Source of the DNA: JAIVGV01 sp031425275
GTDB taxonomy: Bacteria; Acidobacteriota; Blastocatellia; Pyrinomonadales; Pyrinomonadaceae
DNA length: 64,000 nucleotides
Assembly (NCBI GenBank): GCA_031425275.1
Contig: JANPJA010000078.1
Coordinates: 62,001 to 126,000 of the forward strand
Direction of reading: 5' to 3'
The position numbers and the translations under genes are program-made. This document shows, piece by piece, positions 9,629 to 18,422 of this stretch. Under the pieces are notes generated by a model. The model was not told the origin of the DNA, ran no database searches, and saw only the letters and a program-made list of their open reading frames with translations. Position 1 is the first letter of the stretch; each line of letters opens with the position of its first letter.

Positions 9629-10666
9629 TTACCCGAAGAAGATTTCCGCGACGTGGTAAATCTCCTCGTCGAGTTGCTTGATCGAGCTGACGGCCTCTTC
9701 GAGCGGGACGCTGACGACGCGGTTGCCTCGGATCGCGGCCATCTGTCCCCACTCGCGGCCGACGGCCATCTCGAAAGCTTTGACGCCGAACCGCGTGGCG
9801 AGGACGCGGTCGAAGGCGGTCGGCGTGCCGCCGCGCTGGACGTAGCCGAGCTTGGTGATGCGCGTCTGGATGCCCGTCTCGCGCTCGATCTCGCGGGCCA
9901 GCACGTCGCCGATGCCGCCGAGCCGCTCGTGCCGGTAGATGCGTAGCCGTTCCTCGTCGGTCAGAAAATTCTCCTCGGGCACGGGCCGCGCGTCCTCCGC
10001 CACGACGATGATCGAGAAGGCGCTGCCCTCGTGCGAACGCTGGCGTACGAAGTCGCAGACGCGCGAGAGGCGGAAAGGGTGTTCGGGGACGAGCACCACG
10101 TCGGCCCCGCCCGCGATGCCGCCGTAGGCCGCGATCCAGCCCGTGTGCCGGCCCATCACTTCGACGACCATCACGCGGTGGTGCGACTCGGCGGTCGAGT
10201 GCAGACGGTCAACGGCCTCGGTGACGATGCTGACGGCGGTGTCGAAGCCGAAGGTGAAGTCAGTCCCGCCCACGTCGTTGTCGATGGTCTTGGGGACGCC
10301 GATGATCGGGTAGTCGTGGAGCCGCCACATGTCGAGGGCGGTGCGCAGCGTCCCGTCGCCGCCGACGGTGATGAGCGCGTCGAGGCCGTACTTCTTCCAG
10401 TTGGCATCAATCAGTCCGAGCGACTCGGCCGATTCGAGTGGGTTGACGCGTGAGGTGCCGAGGATGGTGCCGCCGCGCGGGAGGATGCCGCGGACTGAGG
10501 AGCGGGTGAGCGGCTCGATGTCGTCTTCTATAAGTCCGAGCCAGCCGTTCTTGACGCCGAGCACGAGCGCGGCTTCGGAAGTGGCGCGCCGGACGACCGC
10601 GCGAATGACCGCGTTCAGGCCGGGACAGTCGCCCCCCGCGGTCAGAATCCCAATGCGCAAACTCAT
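9629..10666 (-). CDS. pfkA: 6-phosphofructokinase (mixed-type signature)
   Basis: Phosphorylates fructose 6-phosphate in glycolysis. The 345-residue protein starts MSLRIGILTAGGDCPGLNAVIR. It has GGDG at the nucleotide site, PKTIDND at the catalytic loop and MGRHTGWIA for substrate binding. In this family the Gly of GGDG goes with ATP use, while Lys in PKTIDND is seen in PPi-dependent and group III ATP-dependent enzymes; the combination fits the group III ATP-type, but the donor cannot be fixed from sequence alone. The frame stays open well upstream of 10666 only because it runs antisense to tsaB. It is divergent from tsaB, with 82 bases between the starts. Confidence 0.93.
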   Translation of the reverse strand: MSLRIGILTAGGDCPGLNAVIRAVVRRATSEAALVLGVKNGWLGLIEDDIEPLTRSSVRGILPRGGTILGTSRVNPLESAESLGLIDANWKKYGLDALITVGGDGTLRTALDMWRLHDYPIIGVPKTIDNDVGGTDFTFGFDTAVSIVTEAVDRLHSTAESHHRVMVVEVMGRHTGWIAAYGGIAGGADVVLVPEHPFRLSRVCDFVRQRSHEGSAFSIIVVAEDARPVPEENFLTDEERLRIYRHERLGGIGDVLAREIERETGIQTRITKLGYVQRGGTPTAFDRVLATRFGVKAFEMAVGREWGQMAAIRGNRVVSVPLEEAVSSIKQLDEEIYHVAEIFFG

Positions 10667-10748
10667 GAAAAATGCCGCGGCCCTCGCTCGCCCGCAACCC
10701 GTTTGATTTGGATTTGTGCCGGGCCTATAATCGCGCGGCCGACCATTC

Positions 10749-11585
10749 ATGTCAAACACATCCCCAGCAGGGCCGCCCGACGCGCGCGAAGACACGACGG
10801 TAGCCGGCACGTTCGACGCGCGGGTTGCGCCGCTCGTTCTCGCCCTCGACACCGCGACAGATGTCCGCAGCGTCGCCGTCGTGCTGGGGGGGCGGACGTT
10901 GGCCCTCGCGTCGGAGCCGGCCGGCGCTTCGGGCGCGTCGCTCGTCCTCTCGCAAATAGATGGCGCGTTGCGAGCCGCTGGAGTCTGCTTCAAGGACGTG
11001 GGGCTTTTCGCCGTCGCCACGGGGCCGGGGAGTTTCACCGGACTGCGTGCCGGACTCGCGACCGTCAAAGCCTTCTCGGCGACGACCAAACTTCGTGCCG
11101 TCGGCGTGCCGACGCTCCACGCGGTTGCCTCAGCCGCCGGCCCGTCCGCTTGCACCGTCGCCGCCATACCGGCGGGGCGAGGCGAGGTGTTCGCGCAAAT
11201 TCTCAGAGTCGAATCGGACGGAACCGTTAACGAGTTGACCCGCCCGGCGCACATCAAACCCGCCCTGCTGGTGGAACAAGTGAACAACTTTTCTGAAGAC
11301 GCGAGATGGGTGGGGGGCGGAGCCGTAGCGCACCGGGATTTAATTTTTGAGTCCGCCAAACGTGCCGGCTTTGGTTGGCGGGAATTGACCCGGCACGAGG
11401 CGCACGCGACGATCCAGCCGCAGGTTGGTTGGTCGCTCGTCTGGCCGGTAGATAGTTACGCCGAGCAAATCGCGCGGCTGGCTTTAATCAGCTCGGAGAA
11501 GGGGATGACGGTTGACGCCGAAAACTTACGGGCGCTTTACGTGAGGCCGTCTGACGCGGAGTTGAAAGAGCGATGTCACGCGTAG
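10749..11585 (+). CDS. tsaB: tRNA threonylcarbamoyladenosine biosynthesis protein TsaB
   Basis: Scaffold partner of TsaD/TsaE in t6A37 synthesis. The 278-residue protein has an ASKHA-fold start (LVLALDTATDVRSVAVV, from about residue 30) and the diagnostic GPGSFTGLRAGLATVKAF near residue 97. The N-terminal 25-30 residues are an extra low-complexity extension. It overlaps the rimI start by 13 bases, so the two are probably translated together, and this tsaB-rimI pairing is common in bacteria. tsaC is 8 kb upstream. Confidence 0.93.
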   Translation: MSNTSPAGPPDAREDTTVAGTFDARVAPLVLALDTATDVRSVAVVLGGRTLALASEPAGASGASLVLSQIDGALRAAGVCFKDVGLFAVATGPGSFTGLRAGLATVKAFSATTKLRAVGVPTLHAVASAAGPSACTVAAIPAGRGEVFAQILRVESDGTVNELTRPAHIKPALLVEQVNNFSEDARWVGGGAVAHRDLIFESAKRAGFGWRELTRHEAHATIQPQVGWSLVWPVDSYAEQIARLALISSEKGMTVDAENLRALYVRPSDAELKERCHA

Positions 11586-12085
11586 AACAAGCGAAGGACA
11601 CACAACTGTTGGGGAGCGAGATTGTGGGCACAACCGTCCACGACCTCGTCGAGGTGGTGGAGATCGAAGAAGCCTGCGGGTTGAGTCGGTGGGGGTGGGA
11701 GTCTTACAGCGATGAGTTGAGTCGGCCGGAGTCGATCATGCTGGTCGCCCGCCGACCCCGGCCGGACGAGACGGGGCGTTCGCTGAGCGGCTTCGTCGCC
11801 GCGCGGGTGGGCGCCGAAGAACTCCACGTCAACAACATCGGCGTGCGGCATGAGGACAGACGCCGGGGGATTGGCACCGCCCTGCTCAAGTCCGCCATCG
11901 AGCGCGGAGTGGCGTTGGGAGCGCGCGGGGCCATTCTGGAAGTGAGAGCCGGTAACGAGAGCGCGCTCTCGCTGTACCTCCGCCACGGGTTCAAAGTGGC
12001 CGGCCGGCGGCGCAATTATTACCAAGGCCCGACCGAAGACGCGCTGGTGATGAGCGCGTTGCTCGCCGACTTAAAGCTTGATTAG
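11573..12085 (+). CDS. rimI: Ribosomal-protein-alanine N-acetyltransferase (RimI, GNAT family)
   Basis: Acetylates the N-terminus of ribosomal protein S18 in the known family. The 170 residues contain a GNAT fold with acetyl-CoA loop RRRGIGTALLKSAIERG, the following EVRAGNESALSLYLRHGF and the terminal RRNYYQGPTEDALVM, all typical of RimI. The ATG lies inside the 3' end of tsaB, pointing to one transcript. Confidence 0.93.
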   Translation: MSRVEQAKDTQLLGSEIVGTTVHDLVEVVEIEEACGLSRWGWESYSDELSRPESIMLVARRPRPDETGRSLSGFVAARVGAEELHVNNIGVRHEDRRRGIGTALLKSAIERGVALGARGAILEVRAGNESALSLYLRHGFKVAGRRRNYYQGPTEDALVMSALLADLKLD

Positions 12086-12211
12086 GCCGGCGGAGTTAAG
12101 TTAACATTTCGCCATCAGCGACTGAGCCGTCGGGGGATTACATGCTGCTCCCGCGGCGGTCTTCAGCCGACACCCACTCCAACGCATCTGCACAAAGGAG
12201 GCTTCCACGAT

Positions 12212-12454
12212 ATGGAATTAGGCAACACGGACGGCTTGAGAGATCAGTTAATTCAGGCGGACGCGGAGTTCCGTGAGTTGGCCCGCGAGCACGGGCGTTA
12301 CGAGGCCCGTCTGACCGAACTCTCTTCGCTCGCCTACCCCAGCGAAGAGGAACAGTTGGAAGAAGTGACTCTCAAGAAAAAGAAGCTGGCCGTGAAAGAT
12401 CAGATGCACGAGATCATGCTGCGACATCAGCAGACGGCCTCGACCGCGCACTGA
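12212..12454 (+). CDS. DUF465/YdcH-family small coiled-coil protein
   Basis: An 80-residue, highly charged, helical protein. It matches the DUF465 pattern of FRELAREHGRYEARLTEL followed by a C-terminal LKKKKLAVKDQMHEIM. The function of the family is unknown. A strong AAAGGAGG lies at 12196-12203, 8 bases before the ATG. It is a single-gene unit followed by a hairpin terminator at 12495-12534. Confidence 0.85.
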   Translation: MELGNTDGLRDQLIQADAEFRELAREHGRYEARLTELSSLAYPSEEEQLEEVTLKKKKLAVKDQMHEIMLRHQQTASTAH

Positions 12455-12494
12455 GGGCGGCGGGGCGATTGTTAGAAGCGCCGGGAATTTTGTC

Positions 12495-12534
12495 GCGAGG
12501 GCGCGGGTGTGACTAACCTGCACCCTCGCTTTTT
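12495..12534 (+). terminator. Rho-independent terminator after the DUF465 gene
   Basis: GCGAGG (12495-12500) and GTG pair with CACCCTCGC (12521-12529), with a 6-base bulge, followed directly by TTTTT (12530-12534). It separates the DUF465 gene from psd-pssA. Confidence 0.55.
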
Positions 12535-12575
12535 GCTAGTATGTGGGAAATTACTTTTTGGCGTCAGGAGTGGCT

Positions 12576-13190
12576 TTGATTAAAGACGGATACCCATTCG
12601 TGCTCGTGCCGTTGGCGGGGGCCGCGGCCGCCTTCTGGCTCGGCTATTGGTACGTCGGTCTGCCGCTCCTGCTGGTCGCGCTGTTCATGGCCTATTTTTT
12701 CCGCGACCCACGGCGCGACGCACCGTCTGACGCGGGCGTCGTCGTCTCGCCCGCCGACGGCCGCGTCACCCGCGTCGCGGCCCTCGACCCGAACGCGGCC
12801 CCGTCGCCGACCGTCGTCAGCATTTTCTTGAGTGTCTTCGACGTGCACATCAACCGCGCCCCCATCGCCGGCGAAATCAAGGACGTGACCTACACGAAGG
12901 GCCGCTTCATCATCGCCACCAGCGAGGACGCGAGCCTCGTCAACGAGCAGAACAGCCTGACCATTCAAGGGCCGCTGATGACTGTAGTTTGCAAACAGAT
13001 CGCGGGCGTGCTCGCGCGCCGCATCATCTGCTGGAAACGAGCCGGGGATCAGTTGACGCTCGGCGAGCGGTTCGGCCTGATTAAATTCAGTTCGAGAACC
13101 GATTTAATCCTGCCGCCGGAAGTCGACGTTCAGGTTAAGGTCGGTGATCGCGTGAAGGGCGGCGTCAGCGTGATCGGGAGGCTGCGTTGA
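12576..13190 (+). CDS. psd: Phosphatidylserine decarboxylase, short type
   Basis: Converts phosphatidylserine to phosphatidylethanolamine at the membrane. About 204 residues from the TTG at 12576 (AGGAG at 12566-12570); a GTG at 12543 lacks a ribosome site. It has an N-terminal membrane segment, then FFRDPRRDAP, VSPADGRVTRV, IFLSVFDVHINRAP and GPLMTVVCKQIAG. The site where the proenzyme self-cleaves to form the pyruvoyl group normally reads FGSR in this short form; here it is KFSSRTDLILP, with Ser in place of the Gly before the cleaved Ser. It abuts pssA (stop and start share one base), so both steps from CDP-diacylglycerol are encoded together. Confidence 0.92.
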   Translation: MIKDGYPFVLVPLAGAAAAFWLGYWYVGLPLLLVALFMAYFFRDPRRDAPSDAGVVVSPADGRVTRVAALDPNAAPSPTVVSIFLSVFDVHINRAPIAGEIKDVTYTKGRFIIATSEDASLVNEQNSLTIQGPLMTVVCKQIAGVLARRIICWKRAGDQLTLGERFGLIKFSSRTDLILPPEVDVQVKVGDRVKGGVSVIGRLR

Positions 13191-14086
13191 TGGGCGAGTC
13201 GGGCGCAAGGGTGGACGAGGCCGAAGCCCCGCGCGAGCGTCGCGGCATCAAGAAAGGTCTGTACGTCGTCCCCTCCGCGTTCACGGCCGCCAACATCGGC
13301 ATGGGTTTTTACGCGGTGATGGGTGCGCTCCGGGGCTTCCAGTTGCTGGAGGGGGGCACGCAGGCCGAGGTGGAGCGCGCCGCCGTCATTTTCGATAAGT
13401 CCGCACAGGCCATCGGCTGGGCCGTCATCTTCGACGCGCTCGACGGACGGATCGCTCGCCTCACCAAGACGACCACGGAGATCGGGATTCAACTCGACTC
13501 GCTCGCGGACGTGCTCACCTTCGGCATCGCCCCGGCGGTTCTCGCCTACGCGTGGGGGTACGGGGCGACTTTCGCCGACGGCAGCAAAGCCCACCGCCTC
13601 GGCTGGTTCCTCTCCTTCATGTTCCTCATTTGCGGGGCCTTTCGTCTGGCCCGGTTTAACGTCCAAGCTACCAGACCGCGCGTGCTGGCCGAGGGCGTCG
13701 CAAAAGTCGATAAGAAAAATTTCGTCGGACTGCCCATCCCGATGGCCGGCGGCTTTATCGCCGCCCTCGTTCACTTTGCGCCTTATCCGGTTTCGTCTTA
13801 CGGGGAAGAGCAAAGCAGGCTCTACTGCGGCCTGCTCATGGGAGCCGTGGCGTTGCTCGCCTTCCTGATGGTGAGTACGGTTCGTTATTCCAGTTTTAAG
13901 ACCATGGGGGCCGGCCGGCGCGGGCCGCAATTGATCATCCTTGGCATGGCCGCACTCGGCATGCTCGTCTGGCTTTTCTCGCGCTACATCATCATTTCCT
14001 TAGTCTCGCTCTATATTCTGCACGGACTGTTCATGCGGTTTTTCAACCTGTTCCGGCAAAGAGTGTCGAAGAATTCCACCGCATAA
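13190..14086 (+). CDS. pssA: CDP-diacylglycerol--serine O-phosphatidyltransferase
   Basis: Makes phosphatidylserine from CDP-diacylglycerol and serine, the substrate for the upstream psd product. The 298-residue membrane protein carries the complete CDP-alcohol phosphotransferase signature D-G-x2-A-R-x8-G-x3-D-x3-D, from DGRIAR to IQLDSLAD, near residues 85-110. Several hydrophobic segments follow. The ATG at 13190 overlaps the psd TGA by one base and has GGGAGG 8 bases upstream; a TTG three bases earlier is also possible. Confidence 0.94.
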   Translation: MGESGARVDEAEAPRERRGIKKGLYVVPSAFTAANIGMGFYAVMGALRGFQLLEGGTQAEVERAAVIFDKSAQAIGWAVIFDALDGRIARLTKTTTEIGIQLDSLADVLTFGIAPAVLAYAWGYGATFADGSKAHRLGWFLSFMFLICGAFRLARFNVQATRPRVLAEGVAKVDKKNFVGLPIPMAGGFIAALVHFAPYPVSSYGEEQSRLYCGLLMGAVALLAFLMVSTVRYSSFKTMGAGRRGPQLIILGMAALGMLVWLFSRYIIISLVSLYILHGLFMRFFNLFRQRVSKNSTA

Positions 14087-14108
14087 CCTGCAAGTGTCAC
14101 CTCACTCC

Positions 14109-14136
14109 CGCCGGCGTCCGGGTAACCACCCGGCGG
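14109..14136 (+). terminator. Possible terminator hairpin after pssA
   Basis: A GC-rich inverted repeat: CCGCCGG and CCGGGT on the left face ACCCGGCGG on the right across the loop AACC. No strong T-run follows, so termination is uncertain. Confidence 0.3.
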
Positions 14137-14175
14137 CAAATCTATACTTTGATAGTTCACCACAGAAGCCCCCAG

Positions 14176-15279
14176 TCATTTGGCGTCCGGCTGCCCGAAA
14201 GCCATCAGCCCTCGCCGGGTCGGGATGATCAGGGCCTTCGGAGTGAGGACTGGCGTCGCGAGTATGTCGTTTCCCTCGCCAACCGATACAAAGTTCACCT
14301 GCTTGCCGCTATCCAGTGAAAGTACAATGCAGGCGTCTCCCCCTAATGTGGCGAAAAGGGCGGTGCGTGTTTCAATCAGCGGGCGCGGCCAGACACGACC
14401 CGGCATCCGCCGTTTCCATAATCTCGCGCCTTGCCTGTGCGCGAGCAGTTGAACGAAATTATCACCCGTGATAGCCACCACCCCTTGAAGAGAGTGCGCC
14501 AACCCCATCACAGAAGTGCCCACCCGCCTCCGCCACTTGACGATGATCCCATTGGCCGATACTTCGAGTGCGGTCACATACCCGTTCGCCGATCCGACAA
14601 ACACCCTTGCTCCGGCGGCGGCAACTGTAACCCGCAAAGATTCCTGCGTCCGATAACGCCAGACTTGTTTTCCGGTGCGGCAATCGATTGAAATTATAGA
14701 CCCGTCTGAGGCGGACACTATCAAATTTTGATTATTGAGTATTATCCCTTCAGTGAATATGTGAGGATATTTTTGGCTCCACGCCATGGCGCCCGTTTCG
14801 GAGTTGAAGGAATAGATACGCCCATCTTTAGTCGCCCCAAATATAAATTTCTCACGCATCAATAAACGATCTTGGATTGGACTGGTTAGAGTCTGTGACC
14901 AGATAGTGATCCCGCTGGTCTTACCCAAGGCAGTGATCACCCCCTGTGGCTCGGTAGAATTAACTGAAACGGATTCGGAAGCCACATATACAGCCCGTTC
15001 GTCAGCAACCATACTGGAGGATAGAACCCCGCCGAGGTCACTGCTCCATAGCAACTGCCCATTCGTTAAGAGTACTGAGGTGACCACACCCGCGGAGTTT
15101 TCAAGGTAGAGAGATTCCCCGTAAAAGTTCGGAGTAACAGGCGTTGGCTCTACTTGCACAAAGTTCCACCTTTGCACCAGCGGGCGTGAGAGAGTCAGTG
15201 GAATATCTACGGCCTTGAGATTTAGAGCGGCGCCAAAAAAAAGGCATACGGCCGCCAGATAAATCTGTTTCCTTTTCAT
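14176..15279 (-). CDS. Secreted PQQ-like beta-propeller repeat protein
   Basis: From the ATG at 15279 there is a clean signal peptide (MKRKQIYLAAVCLFFGAALN, cleavage near KA-VD). After it come repeated PQQ/BamB-like blades with the pattern of Gly-x-Trp-type strands: LLTNGQLLWSSDLGG, ALGKTSGITIWSQTL, SETGAMAWSQKYP, DCRTGKQVWRYRT and AHRQGARLWKRRMP. About seven blades fit the length. An in-frame ATG at 15315 would add 12 residues before the signal peptide and has no better ribosome site. It resembles outer-membrane assembly or scaffold propellers, but BamB identity is not supported by the neighbours. Confidence 0.8.
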   Translation of the reverse strand: MKRKQIYLAAVCLFFGAALNLKAVDIPLTLSRPLVQRWNFVQVEPTPVTPNFYGESLYLENSAGVVTSVLLTNGQLLWSSDLGGVLSSSMVADERAVYVASESVSVNSTEPQGVITALGKTSGITIWSQTLTSPIQDRLLMREKFIFGATKDGRIYSFNSETGAMAWSQKYPHIFTEGIILNNQNLIVSASDGSIISIDCRTGKQVWRYRTQESLRVTVAAAGARVFVGSANGYVTALEVSANGIIVKWRRRVGTSVMGLAHSLQGVVAITGDNFVQLLAHRQGARLWKRRMPGRVWPRPLIETRTALFATLGGDACIVLSLDSGKQVNFVSVGEGNDILATPVLTPKALIIPTRRGLMAFGQPDAK

Positions 15280-15405
15280 GGATAACGTCCATCTGCTAAT
15301 AAATGCCTGCTTCATTTACTACTAGTTGTCAGTCAGACATCAACCCGCATATAATCCGTCCTCATTCTTTTGCGGAACAATAACCCCCCTTGGGAGGATA
15401 TATAA

Positions 15406-16962
15406 TTGGGCAGTGAATTAAATCATGACTTGATTATCATTTTGGACTTCGGGTCACAGTATACGCAATTAATTGCGCGCCGGATTCGTGCCCTAGGCGT
15501 TTATTGTAAGATATTCCCCTACAATGTCTCAGTGGATAAACTTCAGGCATTGAATCCCAGTGGACTGATTTTCTCCGGGGGGCCGGCGTCGGTTTACGAT
15601 GAAGACGCCCCACGACTGGAAGGGAACTACAGAGACTTCTTCTCCTGCCCTATTCTGGGTATATGTTATGGCTTTCAACTGCTGGCCCGGCAATTCGGGG
15701 GTGTGGTGGAGCCTTCCACCAATCGTGAATATGGACATGCCCGACTTCGTGTAATTCACCCAGCCAGTCCTTTATTTAAAGGTCTTCCACCCGAGCTTGA
15801 TGTCTGGCTTAGTCACGGAGACTATGTGACTAAAATACCAGATGGATTCCAACCGATTGCGGAGACAGATGGAGCGCTTAACGCATTTGAAAATTTAAGC
15901 ACTCGCATATTTGGCGTCCAATTCCACCCGGAAGTATCCCATACTCCAATGGGGATTGAAATTCTCCGTAACTTTATCTTAAATATTTGTGATGTGAGGG
16001 GTGATTGGACGCCTGATTCGATAATCCACGAACAGGTGGGATTAATTCAGGAACAGGTTAAAGGTGGCAAAGTGGTCTGCGCATTATCGGGCGGGGTTGA
16101 TTCAACCGTCGCTGCGGCGATTGTGCACGAGGCAATTGGAGACCGACAGTCTTGTATCTTTGTTAACACGGGTCTATTGAAGGACGGTGAGTTCGAATCC
16201 ACCTGCGGCATTTACGAGCGCCAAATGAGCCTCAACCTCAGGGGCGTTGATGCACAGAGTCGGTTTCTACACACGCTCAAAGGGGTAATTGATCCGGAAG
16301 AGAAGCGGAAAAGAATCGGCCGTCTATTCATTGAAGTTTTTGAAGAAGAGGCCGCACGAATCGGACACGTTGATTTTTTGGTACAGGGTACCTTATACCC
16401 TGACGTAATCGAATCCGTTTCAGTCAAAGGTGGCCCTTCCTCGGTCATTAAGAGTCATCACAATGTAGGCGGGCTGCCGGACACAATGAGACTCGAGCTC
16501 GTAGAGCCTCTCCGTGAGCTATTTAAAGATGAAGTTAGAAATCTCGGTCGTGAGTTAAAGGTTCCTGAAGTGATTCTCACCCGACACCCCTTCCCGGGCC
16601 CCGGACAGGCAGTTAGGATTATCGGCGAAGTGACGCCGGAGGCGTTAGCGATCATTCGTGAGGCCGATAGAGTTTTTGAAGAGGAGCTGCGGCTGGCCGG
16701 GCTTTATGACTCAATCTGGCAGGCCTTTCCTGTCTTGCTACCTATCTCTACGGTGGGGGTGATGGGTGATTTCAGGACTTACGAAAAAGTAATTGCGTTG
16801 AGAGCCGTCACCAGCGTAGATGGCATGACGGCGGATTGGGCACGCATACCGCATGATGTTCTGGCCCGGGTTTCCACCCGAATGGTATCTGAAATTAAAG
16901 GGATAAACCGGGTGGTTTACGACATTAGCTCAAAACCACCAAGTACTATTGAGTGGGAGTAG
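15406..16962 (+). CDS. guaA: GMP synthase (glutamine-hydrolysing)
   Basis: Converts XMP to GMP. The 518-residue protein has an N-terminal class I amidotransferase (ILDFGSQYTQLIARR, nucleophile Cys in GICYGFQLLARQ, HPEV). This is followed by the ATP-pyrophosphatase P-loop ALSGGVDSTVAAAI near residue 228 and the C-terminal dimerisation domain ending RVVYDISSKPPSTIEWE. TTG start with GGGAGG at 15391-15396. It lies in the low-GC stretch of the window and seems monocistronic. Confidence 0.97.
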   Translation: MGSELNHDLIIILDFGSQYTQLIARRIRALGVYCKIFPYNVSVDKLQALNPSGLIFSGGPASVYDEDAPRLEGNYRDFFSCPILGICYGFQLLARQFGGVVEPSTNREYGHARLRVIHPASPLFKGLPPELDVWLSHGDYVTKIPDGFQPIAETDGALNAFENLSTRIFGVQFHPEVSHTPMGIEILRNFILNICDVRGDWTPDSIIHEQVGLIQEQVKGGKVVCALSGGVDSTVAAAIVHEAIGDRQSCIFVNTGLLKDGEFESTCGIYERQMSLNLRGVDAQSRFLHTLKGVIDPEEKRKRIGRLFIEVFEEEAARIGHVDFLVQGTLYPDVIESVSVKGGPSSVIKSHHNVGGLPDTMRLELVEPLRELFKDEVRNLGRELKVPEVILTRHPFPGPGQAVRIIGEVTPEALAIIREADRVFEEELRLAGLYDSIWQAFPVLLPISTVGVMGDFRTYEKVIALRAVTSVDGMTADWARIPHDVLARVSTRMVSEIKGINRVVYDISSKPPSTIEWE

Positions 16963-17086
16963 TATCAACTGATTAAGCTATTGCATAATGCTTAAAACAT
17001 TAAGCAAGCGTTTGTAGCTAAATCCGTAGTTATTGGGAGGGGTCATTAGCCAGCGGTTATGGTAGTTGAGGTGGTGACAGTTAATT

Positions 17087-17881
17087 ATGCTCACGGCAAT
17101 TGATAAGGTAAAAATCGCGAGACATCCCGAGCGGCCCTATGCCCTAGATATTATTGACATCCTTTTCAGTGATTTTTTGCAAATCCACGGTGACCGTCGT
17201 TTCGCAGATGACCCGGCTTTGATATGCGGATTCGCTTATTTCCATGATCGACCGGTGGCAATTATTGGTCAGCAAAAGGGGAGGGATACGAAACAAAGGC
17301 GGTATCGAAATTTCGGAATGCCAAAACCAGAGGGTTATAGGAAAGCTCTGCGATTTATGAAGCTCGCGGAGAAGTTCGGACGACCCATTCTGACATTCAT
17401 TGATACGCCGGGAGCTTACCCCGGGATTGACGCAGAGGAGCGTGGGCAAGCTGAGGCGATAGCACGTAATCTTTTCGAAATGTCTAAGCTCAAAGTACCT
17501 ATTATAGTAACCATTATCGGGGAAGGGGGTTCGGGCGGGGCTTTAGCCATCGGCGTGGGCGATCAAATACTAATGTTCGAGAATGCCATTTATTCTGTGA
17601 TCTCACCCGAAGGCTGTGCTGCGATACTATGGAAAGATGCCTCACAGTCCGCCTATGCGGCTGAAAGTTTAAAACTTACCGCAACTGATTTATTAAGTCT
17701 TGGGCTGATAGATAAGATAGTTGGAGAGCCCCAAGGTGGATCGCACATTGCTGCTCAGGAGGCGGCACAAATGTTGGACTCGGCCCTCCGCGAAAGCTTG
17801 AACCAGCTACAGCATCTAACAGACGCTGAACGGCAAAAACGTAGGTATCTAAAACTCAGAAAGTTTAATACGATCCCCTGA
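17087..17881 (+). CDS. accA: Acetyl-CoA carboxylase carboxyltransferase alpha subunit, short form
   Basis: Transfers the carboxyl group from carboxybiotin to acetyl-CoA, with AccD. The core is well conserved: ARHPERPYALD, GDRRFADD, RNFGMPKPEGYRKALR, TFIDTPGAYPGIDAEERGQ, GEGGSGGALAIGVGD and SVISPEGCAAILWK. At 264 residues it lacks about 50-55 N-terminal residues of the usual 315-325: it starts exactly at the LARHP-type core, and a stop codon lies in frame four codons upstream of the ATG. The missing helices are not found in another frame in the 125-base gap. accD is not in the window. Confidence 0.9.
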   Translation: MLTAIDKVKIARHPERPYALDIIDILFSDFLQIHGDRRFADDPALICGFAYFHDRPVAIIGQQKGRDTKQRRYRNFGMPKPEGYRKALRFMKLAEKFGRPILTFIDTPGAYPGIDAEERGQAEAIARNLFEMSKLKVPIIVTIIGEGGSGGALAIGVGDQILMFENAIYSVISPEGCAAILWKDASQSAYAAESLKLTATDLLSLGLIDKIVGEPQGGSHIAAQEAAQMLDSALRESLNQLQHLTDAERQKRRYLKLRKFNTIP

Positions 17882-17921
17882 TAGTTAAAGCGACGGGTGA
17901 AACGTCGGTGCGCCGACATTC

Positions 17922-18356
17922 TTAAAATGGTATGTCATCATCCGTTACATCAACATCCGAGGAATTTCCCTTCTGTGCATCTCCTTCATCACCTCTACCC
18001 CGTGAGGAACTTGATGCCGCTTCGTCGCCTCGACTACCGATAAATTGCATGTCCGTTGCGTGAACCTCCAAGGTAAAACGCTGCTTACTATCGCGGTCAG
18101 TCCACTCCTCCATTCGCAGACGGCCTTCGATATATACCGGGCGACCTTTAGTTAAATACTGCGAGGCAGCTTCGGCTTGGCGTCCCCAAAGCGTGATGCG
18201 AAACCAGGTAGTTACATCCTGCATTTCACCAGCTTTGTCCTTACGCTTTTCGTTGGTGGCCATGGTGAAACTACAGACGGGAGTCCCTTGGGGCGTGTAT
18301 CTTAGTTCCGGGTCGCGGCCTAAATTCCCGACCACAATTACTTTATTGAATGACAT
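17922..18356 (-). CDS. ssb: Single-stranded DNA-binding protein
   Basis: A 144-residue SSB with the OB-fold start SFNKVIVVGNLGRDPELRYTP, WFRITLWGRQAEAASQYLTKG and a glycine/serine-rich linker. It ends in the acidic tip DDDIPF that recruits partner proteins. GAGAGG precedes the ATG, and a good promoter lies at 18394-18422. Confidence 0.96.
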   Translation of the reverse strand: MSFNKVIVVGNLGRDPELRYTPQGTPVCSFTMATNEKRKDKAGEMQDVTTWFRITLWGRQAEAASQYLTKGRPVYIEGRLRMEEWTDRDSKQRFTLEVHATDMQFIGSRGDEAASSSSRGRGDEGDAQKGNSSDVDVTDDDIPF

Positions 18357-18393
18357 AATAAAAACCTCTCACGAGTAATGGAAAAAGCGATTC

Positions 18394-18422
18394 ATACTAT
18401 AGTTAGAAATGTGTTTGGTCAA
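18394..18422 (-). promoter_or_regulatory. Sigma-70-type promoter of ssb
   Basis: On the minus strand TTGACC (18417-18422), a 17-base spacer, then TAGTAT (18394-18399). The predicted start is about 30 bases upstream of the ssb ATG. Confidence 0.6.

Noticed and set aside
10667..11359. Upstream extension of the pfkA frame
   Set aside because: It runs antisense through tsaB; the family N-terminus starts at 10666.
16185..16205. tRNA T-loop-like GTTCGAATCC
   Set aside because: Lies within conserved guaA coding sequence and no cloverleaf can be built around it.
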